A stretch of DNA of 64,000 nucleotides from Sycobia sp. Sy_11 (Eukaryota; Arthropoda; Insecta; Hymenoptera; Epichrysomallidae): positions 372,001 through 436,000 of the forward strand of contig JACCIC010000177.1 in assembly GCA_018907035.1 (NCBI GenBank), read 5' to 3'. Below are positions 36,901 through 47,869 of this stretch, piece by piece (the stretch's first letter is position 1; each line of letters begins with the position of its first letter). The position numbers and the translations under genes were made by a program. The notes beneath the pieces are model-generated. The model was not told where the DNA came from, made no database searches, and worked only from the letters and a program-made list of their open reading frames with translations.

Positions 36901-37968
36901 TCTTACGAATGAAATTGAGTTTCCTGTTACCGTGTGGAAACACACGGATGCCTCGAGTAGTCATACCCGATTACAGCGGTCGCCGCAAGAACTGGAAGTC
37001 ATTTTGCAATCTTCTTAGCTCAAGCATTCACGGGAATCCCCACCTGAGTGATGTTGACAAACTCTACTATCTAAATCTCAGTATTAAGGGAGAAGCAAAA
37101 TTTTCTCATGATGCCTTGCAGGTCACTGCTCTCAACTACATCGTAGCTTGGAAGACCCTTCAAACCCGATACGATCATCCTCGACTAATAAATTCACGGC
37201 ACGGATGAATCTCCGTTCAGTAAGAGAAGAATCAGCCGAGAGTATTCAACACTTATTTGATGAATCAGGAAGTATCGCAATTAATTGTTCAACCACTGAG
37301 ATGAAAAAACCGATCAAAAGTATGAGTAACAGATATTCGGAATTCGATTCATGCTCCAAGTGAACATTCGTTGGCCAGAATTTAACCAGGAAGATGGGTC
37401 GAGATGCGAGAAGTATAAGCATTGCCATCAATGTTCGCAGCCTGTGTGTCTGCAGGTGTACGGCATCTAGAACTTGGATGTCTGAACTCCGACCAGCCAG
37501 CCTATGATGAGTGTGATCCGAGCATTCGAGGGCCTTCCTCTCGCTGATCCTAGCTTTGTCAATTTGAAAGAAATCGACTAGGTCTTAGACGCAGATACGG
37601 TGCATGATGCCTAGCTTCAATCGTGGCGGGGATCTCGCCGCTCAAAATATTGTTTAGTTAGTCCATCGTAAGCGCGCCAAACGACGGGAGGTTTGTATAC
37701 CGCATTACAGCTAACCGCAAAATGTCCTTCACTTACAATCTATCACTAAACCCTCACAAGTGCTTTTCAACGTTTTTGTGTTACGTGTTAGTACGTGTAT
37801 TCAATGAAGCACCGTCCCGATGCTGATGGGCACTTTATTGCCCCCCTCCGCATCGTCTCCGAGGCTTTGCCGTCATTGATTGAAAGCTTCATCGATGCAT
37901 GACGCAGGGCCACTTGTTGAAAAAACAGTATAAGCACTTCATTCGGGAACTTTTGGAGCTTGGACGTA
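36900..37968 (+). pseudogene. BEL/Pao Gag and protease fragments
   Basis: 36909-37208 encodes IPDYSGRRKNWKSFCNLLSS, DKLYYLNLSIKGEAKF and LQTRYDHPRLI (DUF1759-like Gag core). 37150-37363 continues in another frame (SVREESAESIQHLFDESGS). At about 37500-37660 an aspartic-protease-flank motif FEGLPLADPSFVNLKEID appears, followed by a stop. The element is interrupted by a mariner at 37969 and its RT start appears at 38545-38675. Confidence 0.8.
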
Positions 37969-38532
37969 CGAAGTCAGATAATTAAGTAATGCAACGCATT
38001 TTATTTCTCAGCCTGTGGTAACACAGGCTATCCCTAATAACAGTCCCCTGGAGCGTCAAGATCAATGAAAGTAATAATAAGCAAGTCCAAAGTGAAAGCC
38101 ATGTTCCTTTACGTTTTCGACAGCAAATGGGTAGTTCACAAAGAGTTGTAAAACCTATAAAATCCGTAAATCAAGTATTCTACTGCAATGTGCTCGAAAA
38201 ATAGGTGCTGAGAGTGCGTCCAGAGATCACGAAGACTTGGGTTCTGCATCACGACAATACTCCCTATCAGTTCATTCCTTGTTCAGTGTGTCTCAGTTTT
38301 TAACGTAACTTTTTTAACGTTACCACAAGCGCTCTATCCACCGGACATGTTGCCCTGTGACTTTTTCCTATTGCCCCGTTTGAAAAAATTCGTAAAAAGT
38401 CGACATTTTGACTCTATTGAAGACATCTAAGAATCTCTAACGAGGGTCCTCAGAGCGGTCCCACAAGAAGTGTTCCAGAACTATTACAAAAAATACATTA
38501 ATGTGGTCGTATTACTTAATTGTCTGATCTTG
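37969..38532 (+). mobile_element. mariner deletion derivative inserted in BEL/Pao
   Basis: The ends are inverted repeats: 37969 CGAAGTCAGATAATTAAGTA and, reversed from 38532, CAAGATCAGACAATTAAGTA, each flanked by TA (37967-37968 and 38533-38534). The interior retains the middle and C-terminal transposase regions (plus-strand text for SKSKVKAMFLYVFDSK and an LLPRLKKFVKSRHFDSIE-like end) with stops. The N-terminal half is gone. The insertion separates the protease and RT fragments of the BEL/Pao relic. Confidence 0.9.
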
Positions 38533-38534
38533 TA

Positions 38535-38700
38535 TACTTCGACTTACACCGGAAGAACAGAGTGCACATTCAGCTCATGGGAACTACTTTTCGCACCATG
38601 GCATAAGGCAAAGAAACATAGGTGTTAGTAAGTTGCGAGTAGTGTTCAACGCTTCGTGTCCCATCTCAACGGGCTGAAGATTAAGATAGGTTTGAAGTGT
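38535..38700 (+). pseudogene. BEL/Pao reverse transcriptase start fragment
   Basis: Short translation SKLRVVFNASCPISTG at about 38625-38675 matches the first RT block of BEL/Pao elements. It lies just right of the mariner insertion and is lost after about 38690. Confidence 0.75.
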
Positions 38701-39077
38701 ATTTGCCATATTTATTCAAGAATTTTTATTTCATACAAAAAATAATCTTTATTGTTGACACTTTTTATATATTCAAAAACCCATTTAGAAGATATAAAAA
38801 AAACCTTTTTCGTTACAAAATTTTTGGACATTCCGAATTCATGTTTAACTGGACTTCTACAAGTAAAATACAGTTAAACGTCTTAGTCGATGGCAGCCGT
38901 TGTACCATTGCAGTAAGAGTTTATCTTGGTGCTGGCGTCGGGTGTATCTGCTGCCCATGTGACCCAATATCTCCTCAGAATCAACGCCTGCGTCAGATGA
39001 ACAACCTTTTAGAACTCAATGTGACTGAATGTGTGAGATTATTTTCTTACTCCATCCTTTCTTCTGATTTTTTCTAA
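38697..39077 (+). other. 126-codon open frame of unknown origin
   Basis: The frame has a Phe/Lys/Tyr-rich AT-derived N-terminus and a more complex C-terminus (VRVYLGAGVGCICCPCDP). I recognise no family on either strand. It follows BEL/Pao RT text and lies about 190 bp from the Shaker exon on the opposite strand, so a retroelement remnant is the likelier origin. Confidence 0.3.
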
Positions 39078-39269
39078 CACATATTATTTATATACATATC
39101 ATATAATAATTCAATATAATATAATTATATATAATATAATTATTGCCAATATAAGAAATAATAATTGACAAGAAAACTTTTCATACTAGGTGATTAAACA
39201 GCTTAAATGAAAAAAAGCACCATTATTTCTTAAATTGATCTTTAGTTTGCTGTATTTACATATTCTTAC

Positions 39270-39913
39270 CAATAAATAGAAAAAAGATAAGTAGGCCAAG
39301 TTCTCTCATTGAAGCTTTTAAAGTTCGACCAAGAATCTGCAGACCTTTACTATGTCTCGAAAGCTTAAATATTCGAAAAACCCTAACTAATCTAATTACT
39401 CTGAGAATCGCAAGGGACATTGCTTGATTCGTACTTTTATCTTGTGGACTCACAGGGGCTTTCGGTAAATTTAGTGTATCTTCTTCTTCTGCCACAACAG
39501 TCGCTAATGTAATAAAATATGGTATTATAGCAATTATGTCAATAATATTCATAACATCTCGAAAGAAATTTAATTTATTTGGACAGGCCAGGAAGCGGAC
39601 TGATAATTCAAATGTAAACCAAATGATGCAAATGGTTTCTATTAGAAAAAATGGATCAGTAATATCTGGAACTTCGTCCTCTTCAATTTTTGTGCCATTT
39701 GTCGTTGTATTAAATACTCTATAATGCTTAAATTCTGGTAAAGTTTCTAAACAAAATATAACAATTGAAAGTAAAATCACAAATACTGAAATTATAGCTA
39801 CAACACGTGCTCCTTGTGAACTTTCTGGATACTCAAATAATAACCAAACTTTTCTTTGGTATTCATGAGATGGTAACGGTTTTTCTTCTTCTTTAATAAA
39901 TCCTTCATCCTCT
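39270..39913 (-). CDS. Sh: Shaker (Kv1) channel exon: linker, S1 to S4, start of S5
   Basis: This 644-bp exon encodes the voltage sensor of a plasma-membrane potassium channel. It has a TCTATTTCAG acceptor ending at 39914 and a GTAAGA donor at 39269, entering after two bases of an Arg codon and leaving after one base of a Gly codon. Its 214 whole codons show the post-T1 linker (1-36), S1 (37-58), an S1-S2 loop with two N-glycosylation sequons (NTT at 68, NGT at 72), S2 (87-108), S3 (120-140), S4 (168-187) with regularly spaced basic residues ([17 protein letters not shown]), the S4-S5 linker (188-203) and the first part of S5. No stop or frameshift. It joins in phase to the pore exon at 11000-11129. 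The T1 exons are not seen in the remaining 24 kb upstream. Confidence 0.97.
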
Positions 39914-39984
39914 CTGAAATAGACAAAACAGTTGAAAGTATTAAAGGACAGACAAAGATAGAGATTATTTTGTCTAAAAAGGTA

Positions 39985-40620
39985 GATATGTATTGATATT
40001 GTTGTGTATTGTTTTCGATTGATTTGATTGGACTGTAAGACCAATGAAAAAAGGATTTTCGAAAAAATAATTTACAGATAATGAGAGAAACTTTCATTAA
40101 TAATGGATATCCAATTGAATTTATTAATAGATTAATTGCTGAGAAATTGTTTGATATTTATAATATCGAAAATAGACATAATTCAAGAGTTGATGCTAAC
40201 AGAGGTAAAATTGTTGTTTTACCATATGTTAGAGGATTATCTGAATGAATTAAAAGAAATTTTCGGAAATATAACATTCCAATTTTCTTTAAAAACAGCA
40301 ATAATTTAAGTAAGTTGTTTAATAATTGCAAAGATAGGGATGAGTTATGTTTAATCATTAGGTACGGGTGATGGGCACAGTCAGATTGTACTTCACTAAG
40401 AGAACAAAATTTTTTTCAGCTAATATTTTATTTTTAGATTAGTCTACAAGGTGACTGTATACAAGGACAGTCTGACTGTCGTTATAATTTTTAATTTTTA
40501 TTTTTATTTTTATTACTATTATAGATTGATGTATTAATATTAATATAAATATATATTGATATTATTACGTATTATTTTCGATTGATTCAATTGGACTGTA
40601 GACCATTGAAAATGTTTATT
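39985..40620 (+). mobile_element. Penelope-like element: C-terminal coding relic and terminal module
   Basis: 40081-40360 on the plus strand reads MRETFINNGYPIEFINRL and then VVLPYVRGLSE, a stop, and NIPIFFKNSNNLSKLF. This order is typical of the region between RT and GIY-YIG endonuclease in Penelope-like elements. It is broken by a TGA at about 40226 and lacks both the catalytic RT and the endonuclease. 40437-40620 contains the AAGGACAGTCTGACTGTC and GGACTGTAGACC...TTATTAATTT modules found at 22387 and 43718-43812. A second TTGGACTGTAAGACCAATG occurs before the coding relic at 40028, so the relic has related sequence on both sides. Confidence 0.65.
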
Positions 40621-41380
40621 AATTTGTATATAAGCAGTCGACAAAAGTTCAATTAAAGTAGTTATCTTTGTTACTTTGATCCATTAGAGGCAGAAATTAC
40701 ATTAAGAAGTAGATGAGAAAGAGTTTAATGCGCAGACGCGTATGACTATGAATAATGTTTATACTCCACTTACTGCTTAGTGGTTATATTTTATAATCTG
40801 AGTTTCTATTTATCTAAGGATATGGAGAACGGTCGGTCTATTATGTATCTATTTTTACACAAAGTTGCAGAAATCTTAACAAATTGATGACTTTGCTGTC
40901 TTCTAAAGCGAGATCCTATTGAGACAGTTTTGAGAGCACAACGGTTATGCGGGCGTGGGACCTACAAATATGAATAGAATCTTTTTTTTTTTGGTGGCTA
41001 TATAGGATCAGAAAACTCATTGTTCATATACACATTTTAAGTCAAAAGAAAAGAGAACGGAACCCCTACTCACCACCCTATGGGCACACATGTCAATGCA
41101 CACGCTAGCCTGGTTGGTGGAAGGGGGCAGTGAGCGTGCCCGCTGCACAGTTTCTCAGTATTAATGACTTCTATAATCCGCTTAATGTAGAGGAGTATTG
41201 TTACAGAGAGCGAAGGATGGTAAGCGGAGCCAGCACCGAGAAATCGATTTCCTCACCATTGTCTATTCATCACTACAACTTTAAAACGATCTGTATATTG
41301 TTGCATTTAGAAAAATATTTTTTCCCATACATCTTCAACTGATCCAACGACTTGATCTAAAAGAAAACAAAAAGGGAGCC
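40621..41380. other. intron, nothing recognised
   Basis: Mixed AT-rich sequence with a small GC-rich patch at 41040-41230. A 70-codon open frame at 41130-41342 has no motif. Confidence 0.5.
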
Positions 41381-43290
41381 TCTTGATGCACTAATTTTGT
41401 GGGATTTCTATTATTTCGGCCCTGAATATATTTTAGCAATTTTGCAATGATTGCGTTCCGCCTGGTAGTCAACAATGAAAATTATATCGCCGACCATTAG
41501 GGGACTTTCTTTTCTTAGCCATTTCTGTCGCGCGATCATTGTGGGCAGATATTCGCAGATCAAATGCTTCCAAATTAAGCTATTATACCATTGCGCAATT
41601 TTCCGTTGCTTCTTTAAACATATATGGCGCATCTCGTATCGTCCCAAATGGATCGCTTCGGAGGATGTACTCACCAGAAAATGGTTGGGTGTAAGCGCTT
41701 CCTGATGGCATGGGTCAACGGAGATATAAAATAACGGTGGCGAATTTATAATATGTTCTGTCTCACTTTTACCGATCTAATTAAGCGTTCCCATATACCA
41801 CCCATGTGAGCGGCATTGGGTGGGTTAAATGGCCACTTAATTTGTTGATATTCTACCCTTATTTTCATCATTTCTTGATCGAGGTATTTCCATACCTCTA
41901 TCAACTGTTTATTTGCACCTCGTAAATTGGTATCGTTATCGGTATAAATTACGCGAGGATTTCTTTGACAAGCTAAAAATGTCTCGAGCGCCATAATTGC
42001 CGAATTTATGCTCAATATGGAGGCCATTTCTAAATTTACTGCACTTTTAGTTGCAGTGAAGTAAGCATGTGAACAGCACTCCCCACCGCTTTTCCCTCCG
42101 TTGTCCAAATTTAATTTACAGCAGTCCAAAATAATCGATCCTGCAGTGAGTGAATCCAGACGTAATAATCTCTTTAGTGCAGTCTCTTTACTAGTCAAAC
42201 ATAGTATTTTGTCTTGCTTCCACAGTAGGCCCGTTTCCCATGCGTTGCATGAGTTCATTATTTTTAAGGCTCAATCGTGTTCTTTACAAATTTATGTTCA
42301 TTATTTACAACAAAATTATCCAAAACACAATATTCTTTTATCAAATCTTCCAAACTCTGATCGATACTATTGACCTCGTATGCAGTTTTAACATCGAATA
42401 CATTTAGGCAAAAACTAAACAAGTAAATTATTTTGGCATTCTTTATTTTACCATGAATTACCCAACCTAACCAGGAATGAGATAACGCGAGGTCGGTACC
42501 CTTCAACTCACTCACTTCGCGAGTAACAATTAAAAGCCAATTGTCCTGACCCAATAGAATTTCTGGCACTATATTTTTATAGGCACATAAACCAATATTG
42601 GCTTGTAATTTTACATAAGATGTAATTTTCTCAGGGAATGATTGAGTCGGAAGTGACAAATCCTGCTTGACGATAAGGTTGAGACAATACTGATCAAGTG
42701 AGTCACCTAAGTTACGATAATTCTTTCACATTCAATAAAAACGGTGCCGTGATCATTATTCCTTTTATTTCTATACTAATGAGCTTCCCTTGTCCAGAAA
42801 TTCTTCTAGCTAGTTTCAAATTCATTAAAGAAGTTGTGGATCCTTCATCAATTAAGGCATAACATTCTTTTGCGCCGTTGGAATTGTTTATTAAAACAGA
42901 CAAAATTTTTAACATAACGTACGAGCTGTTCATTCAGTTAGAGTTATTAGATGTATGCGGAACGCTTTCGTTAATTCTATTTGATTTGTCATGTCTCGAT
43001 AGTGCTTTTTCATCTGAATTCCTATAAATTTTATTAGAATCGTACAATGATACGTGATATCGCGATCGTAATAGACAACATTTTACGCCCCTACATTTGT
43101 CACATCTATGCCCCTGCTTTAATGACAAAGATTCGCTCTACATGCGAGATTCCATTGAATGTTAATCGGGTTCTTCATATATTATTTACATTCCGTTGAT
43201 TTACGACTAAAGGTATTGCAAAACAAGCATTTAAATTTCGATGATGTTCGTAAATCTAGTCCTGTTTAGCTGTGGTCGTGGATTCTCCGA
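41380..43290 (-). mobile_element. BEL/Pao element with deleted RT, dead
   Basis: In minus-strand order: a nucleocapsid-like segment (CLFCNTFSRKSTECK at about 43220, then CDKCRGVKCC near 43100); protease (42712-42933, CYALIDEGSTTSLMNLKLAR, with the D of the active site); protease flank (42264-42659, LALSHSWLGWVIHG); an RT N-terminal scrap (NAWETGLLWKQDK, 42200-42255); then directly the integrase core (41746-42140, ATKSAVNLEMASILSINSAI, VIYTDNDTNLRGANK, NAAHMGGIWERLIRSVK) and the C-terminal domain (41411-41674, CEYLPTMIARQKWLRK, VGDIIFIVD). RT, RNase H and the integrase zinc domain are deleted at about 42140. Stops separate the blocks. Confidence 0.9.
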
Positions 43291-43717
43291 CGTCGTATTT
43301 ACCACAGCTATTCGTGGCGCTCGCATCCTTGTGGATTAATCATTTGGCTTACTTGCGCCTCCTAGTGTCCCAGAATTGGAATCAGCCAATTTGTTTTTCT
43401 TATATGACTGTACTAGTTTAGTTACTTATTGAATACAGAAAAAATCATATTGTAGCGAATATTTAGTTAACTTAATCAAACCGTTTGAATGAAAACGGTT
43501 CTGATAAACTCATTCCTTTCGTCAAATAAGTCTGTGAACCAATGAAATATGTTGTTAATTCAACTATGTATTTCATGAAGTGTATGTTTTACTCAATAAT
43601 TAGTTGAATAAAACTAAATATTTAGTAGCTTCAAACTAATTTGTACTGGAAAATAAGGAAGTTTTTAATAAATTAAAATTCAAAATTGTACTTATGTCGA
43701 CTGTTCTGAATTAAATT
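43291..43717. other. spacer, nothing recognised
   Basis: A short GC-richer patch at 43260-43380 is followed by AT-rich sequence. It may contain the 5' leader of the BEL/Pao element. Confidence 0.35.
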
Positions 43718-44107
43718 AATAAATATTTTTGTCGGTCTTACAGTCTTTATAATTAATATCATATATTAGTTAACATAATGACAGTCAGACTGTCCTTGTT
43801 TATGATCAGCCCCGTAGAATCTGAAATAAATCTTATTACTACAATAAATTATATGAGAAAATTCAAAATAAAAATAAAATAAAATTAATAATAAAATAAA
43901 AAGAAAAATATAATAATACGTAACAAAAAAAAAAGAAAAATAATAAAAGTACTTATTCTATGTTAGTAAAGGATAACCTGACTGCCCCCTCCAGCTTAAG
44001 TTTATATCACCTTCTTGTCCGACGTTTCGAACCGCAACGGTTCATCCTCAGGAACTTGAACTATGATATTATAAAGACTGTAAGACCGATAAAAATATTT
44101 ATTAATT
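43718..44107 (-). mobile_element. Penelope-like terminal module with hammerhead-like motif, copy 2
   Basis: On the minus strand the order is: hammerhead-like motif at 44051-44017 (CTGAGGA, GAACC/GGTTC stem, GAAAC, GTC); about 200 bp later AAGGACAGTCTGACTGTCAT (43804-43785); then ATAAAGACTGTAAGACCGAC and a TTATTAATTTAATT end (43718). A second, inverted copy of the ATAAAGACTGTAAGACCG end lies at 44058-44107, so the module is bounded by inverted repeats. The same order occurs on the plus strand at 22170-22470. Confidence 0.6.
44017..44051 (-). ncRNA. hammerhead-ribozyme-like core
   Basis: Minus strand: CTGAGGA matches the CUGANGA box, then a five-base-pair helix GAACC/GGTTC with loop GTTGC, then GAAA, then CGTC. 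These are the conserved blocks of a minimal type I hammerhead. A U left between the first box and helix II and the very short helix III mean that activity cannot be assumed. Minimal hammerheads are known from pseudo-LTRs of Penelope-like elements, which fits the surroundings. Confidence 0.45.
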
Positions 44108-44299
44108 TATGTTTTTAATAATTTTAGAAATGTTCTTATGAAGCAAGGAAGGAATTCAAAAACTACTTGCATTGAAACAAAGAAGAGCGTTTCAATTAAA
44201 TTAATAAATAGGATTTTATTATTACTAAATATTTGCTTAACTAAATATATAAGTAGATAGGCTATAGGTTTATTAGCACATGTTCATTCTGACAGATCC

Positions 44300-44507
44300 T
44301 CACTCCTCAAAATTGTTATAGATCGCAGTCTATCTTTATTACGTTCATTTACCCGAAGTAACCTTTAAATTGCTCAAGATTTCGAGGAGTGAGAAGTATA
44401 AAGACCGCTCACTCCTCAAATTATACCAGAACTCCGTCTATTTTAATGATGTTGGTTTACTTGAGATAGTTTTTGAATTGAACAACGTCTCAAGGAGTGG
44501 GAAGTAC
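44300..44507. repeat. two tandem ~100-bp units, each with inverted ends
   Basis: Unit 1 (44300-44398) and unit 2 (44409-44507) are offset by 109 bp. Each starts TCACTCCTCAAA/AT and ends with the complementary GAGGAGTGAGAAGTA or AAGGAGTGGGAAGTA, so each unit can fold on its 9-10-bp ends. The interiors are related but diverged. Confidence 0.75.
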
Positions 44508-44704
44508 ACTTTGTAGTTTCAGTATACCTATAGTTATTACTTGATTATTATATAGTTTATCTCTGAAATATTTTCCATTTGACTATTTAAATAACCTTTC
44601 TCTAATCTTAAGTCATATTTCGAATTGACACTGGTAGAGTCGATAATTGATATGACACTATACTTATAGCTATTGCTTTGTTTTCTTTTCTCCATAAATT
44701 TTCA

Positions 44705-45140
44705 CAAATGGTTATTTAAATAACTTTTCTCTCATTTTCACAAAGATTGTAAAAATTAATGCGGTCATGTAATATCAAAAAATAAGCTGCACTTTTGGTT
44801 GGAGAGTTATTTTTTTTTACTATTTCCAAACAAATAACTACAGGAGTGCTCATTCGAAGTTCCTTTCGTCGCGAACAATCAATAACTATGCGTGGTTCAT
44901 TGTAAATAAACTGTGTATTTTTAAGGAGAGTCTGAGCATCTCTTGCATAGTACGTTCTTTTTAAATTTGCGCCAATATCATAGAGTAATTAATATCGATT
45001 AATAGATATGTCAAGATTTAGATTATTATATAGATAATATTGTGGATTCAATAGAAGTCTGATTTTACTCATATTACAATAATCAAAACGACTTCCTTTT
45101 GCAGCTGGTTTATTTTTGTTCTACAATTGGTTATTGTCAT
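44705..45140 (-). pseudogene. Polinton/Maverick capsid-like gene, C-terminal part (copy 1)
   Basis: On the minus strand the text SRFDYCNMSKIRLLLNPQYY, then a stop, LLYDIGANLKRTYYARDAQT and finally AAYFLILHDRI leads to a stop at about 44710. It aligns by eye block for block with the plus-strand relic at 51440-51768, including the same KVI-stop ending. This is the arthropod/nematode F54H12.2-like protein family, associated with Polinton/Maverick elements and related viruses and interpreted as a capsid protein. Stops and the missing N-terminal half make it a relic. Confidence 0.65.
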
Positions 45141-46059
45141 CTATAAGTTGAAAATGACCAAATGAGGCTTTTTCAATTAATTGCAAGATTTTACTTTTTA
45201 GATTATATTTATTAATGTTTATGGACCCAGTTTACTCGAGTGGATATTCTGTGTTATTAATAATGTACTATTTTTAATAATAAAAAACTGTATTATATTA
45301 ACTGTTAATATTTACAGTGTATTCAAACTGAAAATTAAGAAAGGAAAATAAAAAAAATGATTACAAACTACCTCTTCTGAGTTTATGTATTATTTCGTTA
45401 TATATATTAAATAGCTTTCAGATGCACATTTTTCTGCTTGCAAAAAATATAAAGAGTGAAGCTCATTTCAATTTATAACTATATAATTATTATAACGACA
45501 GAGAATATCTATCGATTATGATCAAGGCTTATTGTACAAATAATATATATAATAAATACCACATAAATATTCCATATGTTTCAACAACGAATGGTATTCT
45601 CAATTTTGAAAAATGATGAGAACAATTATAAAAAGTTTAGTAGGCAGAAATTATACAAACTAATTTGAGAACAGTAGTTTTGACTTTAATAAATAATTAA
45701 TAAAAGAAAAGCATTATTAATAAATAATAAATGTATTTATATCTTTTAAATGTAATATTATGCAATATAATACTCTATAATTATATATATCTTTCAATGC
45801 AGTTATGATTTATTATCATAACAAAATAAGAAAACAGAATTGAAGATAAATAAAATTGATAATGAATCTCAATACAACATATTGAACTTTATTAGCTCAA
45901 TGAAATGTATAATCAAAATAGATTGTTGCAATAAATATAAGAAAAAAATGTGACGAGCCATAAGCTCGCATAAATTTATTAACAATAAAATCTATTATTA
46001 ATTAATTAATAAAAATCATTAATTAATTGATAATAAAACGTAATAAAAGTAATGGAATT
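45141..46059. other. AT-rich spacer inside the Polinton cluster
   Basis: No recognisable coding sequence remains. It lies between the integrase relic and the capsid-like relic, both on the minus strand. Confidence 0.45.
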
Positions 46060-46640
46060 ATATATTAGATAAGTTTTCTTGAATTGTAAGATTTCAGTCA
46101 ATCTGGTAGCATATCTATTCATTTATAGTTTTATTGTTTACTGAATTGTATCCACATTGCATTTTTTAATGTTCTATTAAATCGTTCACAAATACTTGTA
46201 TGAAGATTACTGTGTGAAGAGTATAAATTTATCTTATATTTTTCATGAGGTTTTGAATGTGTGAATTGTAAAGTTTTTTTCCTTGATAGGTTTATAGATT
46301 TGATGATTCTATTCCATTATTATGATACTATTGATTATGATACTATTCCATGTTCCAATATCGTATACATAGCCAGAGTAACATGCTTGACACTCTTTGA
46401 CTTTACTGGATTAGTCCAAGCACGCTTCGAACACAAACCTATAACAGTGAGTAAGTATCGAAACCCTTTATTCTCCTTAGAGTACGGTATCATTTCTACA
46501 AGATTTGTTTGCCAAGTTCTATCTATACCACGTATATCTATTTTCTTCGCGACGGTTAGGTTTGTCTAGCTCTTCAACCACTTTATTTGTACTTCCTGCT
46601 GACTTAGACTTTGGTGATTTTGTCGACACATTTTGCCTTT
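46060..46640 (-). pseudogene. Polinton/Maverick retroviral-type integrase relic
   Basis: Minus-strand text includes STNKVVEELDKPNRR, then one base out of frame WQTNLVEMIPYSKENKGFRY and LLTVIGLCSKRAW (about 46400-46560), and further down NLYSSHSNLHTSICERFNRT and LKNAMW (46150-46210) with the catalytic Glu. The Asp expected at the WQxDL position is Asn and the VID Asp is Gly, so the DDE site is ruined. The middle, with the second catalytic Asp, is deleted or scrambled at 46260-46370. The wording fits the Polinton integrase branch rather than gypsy or BEL. Confidence 0.8.
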
Positions 46641-46694
46641 CAATATCTTTTACAATACTATTCACACTATTTACCATTTGTGTAACACTATGTG

Positions 46695-46950
46695 TTAAAA
46701 CTTAAAATTTAAACGATTATGTATGCCACTAAGAGTTTTCAATTCCGATTCCAGTTCTGATTGATACTGATCGGTTTTCATAAGATTTTTATCAAAATTA
46801 CTCATTCTTTCTTCCGATTTAAATCGATTTTCATTATGTGCATAATATTTTTGATAAAGATCTTTGTCTTCTGTTATCAAGCTATTTTGTTCATGGTGTT
46901 GCTCGTTTTCTTTTAAAACTTCATTAATTTTTCAAGATACGGTATTAATT
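46695..46950 (-). pseudogene. coiled-coil-like fragment in the Polinton cluster
   Basis: A 61-codon open frame (46695-46880) reads as Lys/Glu/Asn-rich helix (KDLYQKYYAHNENRFKSEER, SELESELKTLSG), and upstream text to 46950 is similar. It lies immediately upstream of the integrase relic on the same strand. I cannot name the protein; a virion-associated coiled-coil protein of the element is an inference from position. Confidence 0.4.
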
Positions 46951-47107
46951 CCTGCTGCCATATTGTATATAACGCTTTTACATAACCTGCATCAGTTCCT
47001 TCAGTATACGATGCCTGGGAAACATTGGGTCACCTTCGAATCTCTCAAATTTCTTCCAAACAAGTCGAGACTCGTGATGATATTGATCGAGGAAAAAACG
47101 TATGTGC

Positions 47108-47111
<4 letters not shown>

Positions 47112-47157
<46 letters not shown>
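47112..47157. repeat. (TA)n microsatellite, insertion site of the GC-rich element
   Basis: A run of TA dinucleotides ends exactly where the 694-bp GC-rich element begins, and ATATAT continues on its other side at 47852. Confidence 0.95.
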
Positions 47158-47160
<3 letters not shown>

Positions 47161-47851
47161 AACGGTGCGCGTGTCCGCCTCGAGCACGAGGACGGCGGGC
47201 ACGGCCGTTGCAAATCTGTGCCCGGCTGGGCTTAGCCCCGAAGGATTCCGGCAAGGGAGAGGGTACACTCCCGAACGCGCGTGTTTGTGCCACGGCATTG
47301 TGTGTGCGTGTAGCGCACTCGCACTGAGGACGGGCCCGAGCGGACGCACTTGTCGCCAGACCCCGTCTCCGCGGAATAACCGCCCCATCCCGGGGTTTCT
47401 GGACGGCGACGTCACCGCCGCTCCCGGTGAAGGAAGGTGCTGCTGCCGGACGAGGACACGCTGCGGGATCATCGAGCCCCGACTCGCTGTAAGTGGCAGC
47501 CCCTTTTTTCTCTCTCTCTCTCTCTTCCCGAACGCCCCGCGCGCCGTCGCCTCGGCGACCCTCGGCCTGCGTCCCGCACGCCTCATATATAAGCGCTGCG
47601 TTGTATTCTTTTCTTTTGTACTGCGTTATTAAAACTTGTTTAAATTTTAATTATTTTTATTTTTTTATTAGTATCAAGTGTGCTCCATTAGCCACCCTGT
47701 CCCACGCGCAGTCCCGAACGCGATATTTCGCCCTTCGCGAACCGCCCCTCTCCCTTGCCGGAATCATTCGGGGCTAAGCCCAGCCGGGCACAGATTTGCA
47801 ACGGCCGTGCCCGCCGTCCTCGTGCTCGAGGCGGACACGCGCACCGTTACA
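47158..47851. mobile_element. 694-bp GC-rich element with 106-bp terminal inverted repeats
   Basis: 47158-47263 is the reverse complement of 47746-47851 with one mismatch found by eye (105 of 106). The ends are TGTAACGG...CCGTTACA, and the flanks both read ATAT inside a TA array. The interior has a donor-like CTGTAAGTGG at 47488, a (CT)n run, a TATATAAGCGC box at 47586 and an ATTAAA at 47631, which looks like an LTR promoter and polyadenylation layout. Open frames span it on both strands but carry no domain. It is either a solo LTR with unusually long inverted ends or a foldback/MITE-type DNA element. It is far more GC-rich than its surroundings and, judged by the near-perfect repeats, young. 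Confidence 0.85.
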
Positions 47852-47869
47852 ATATATCCTATGTCACGT

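Noticed and set aside
47102..47632. Two overlapping long open frames (202 codons minus, 176 codons plus) in the GC-rich element
   Set aside because: They run through a TA array and inverted repeats, lack any domain, and are expected by chance in GC-rich sequence.
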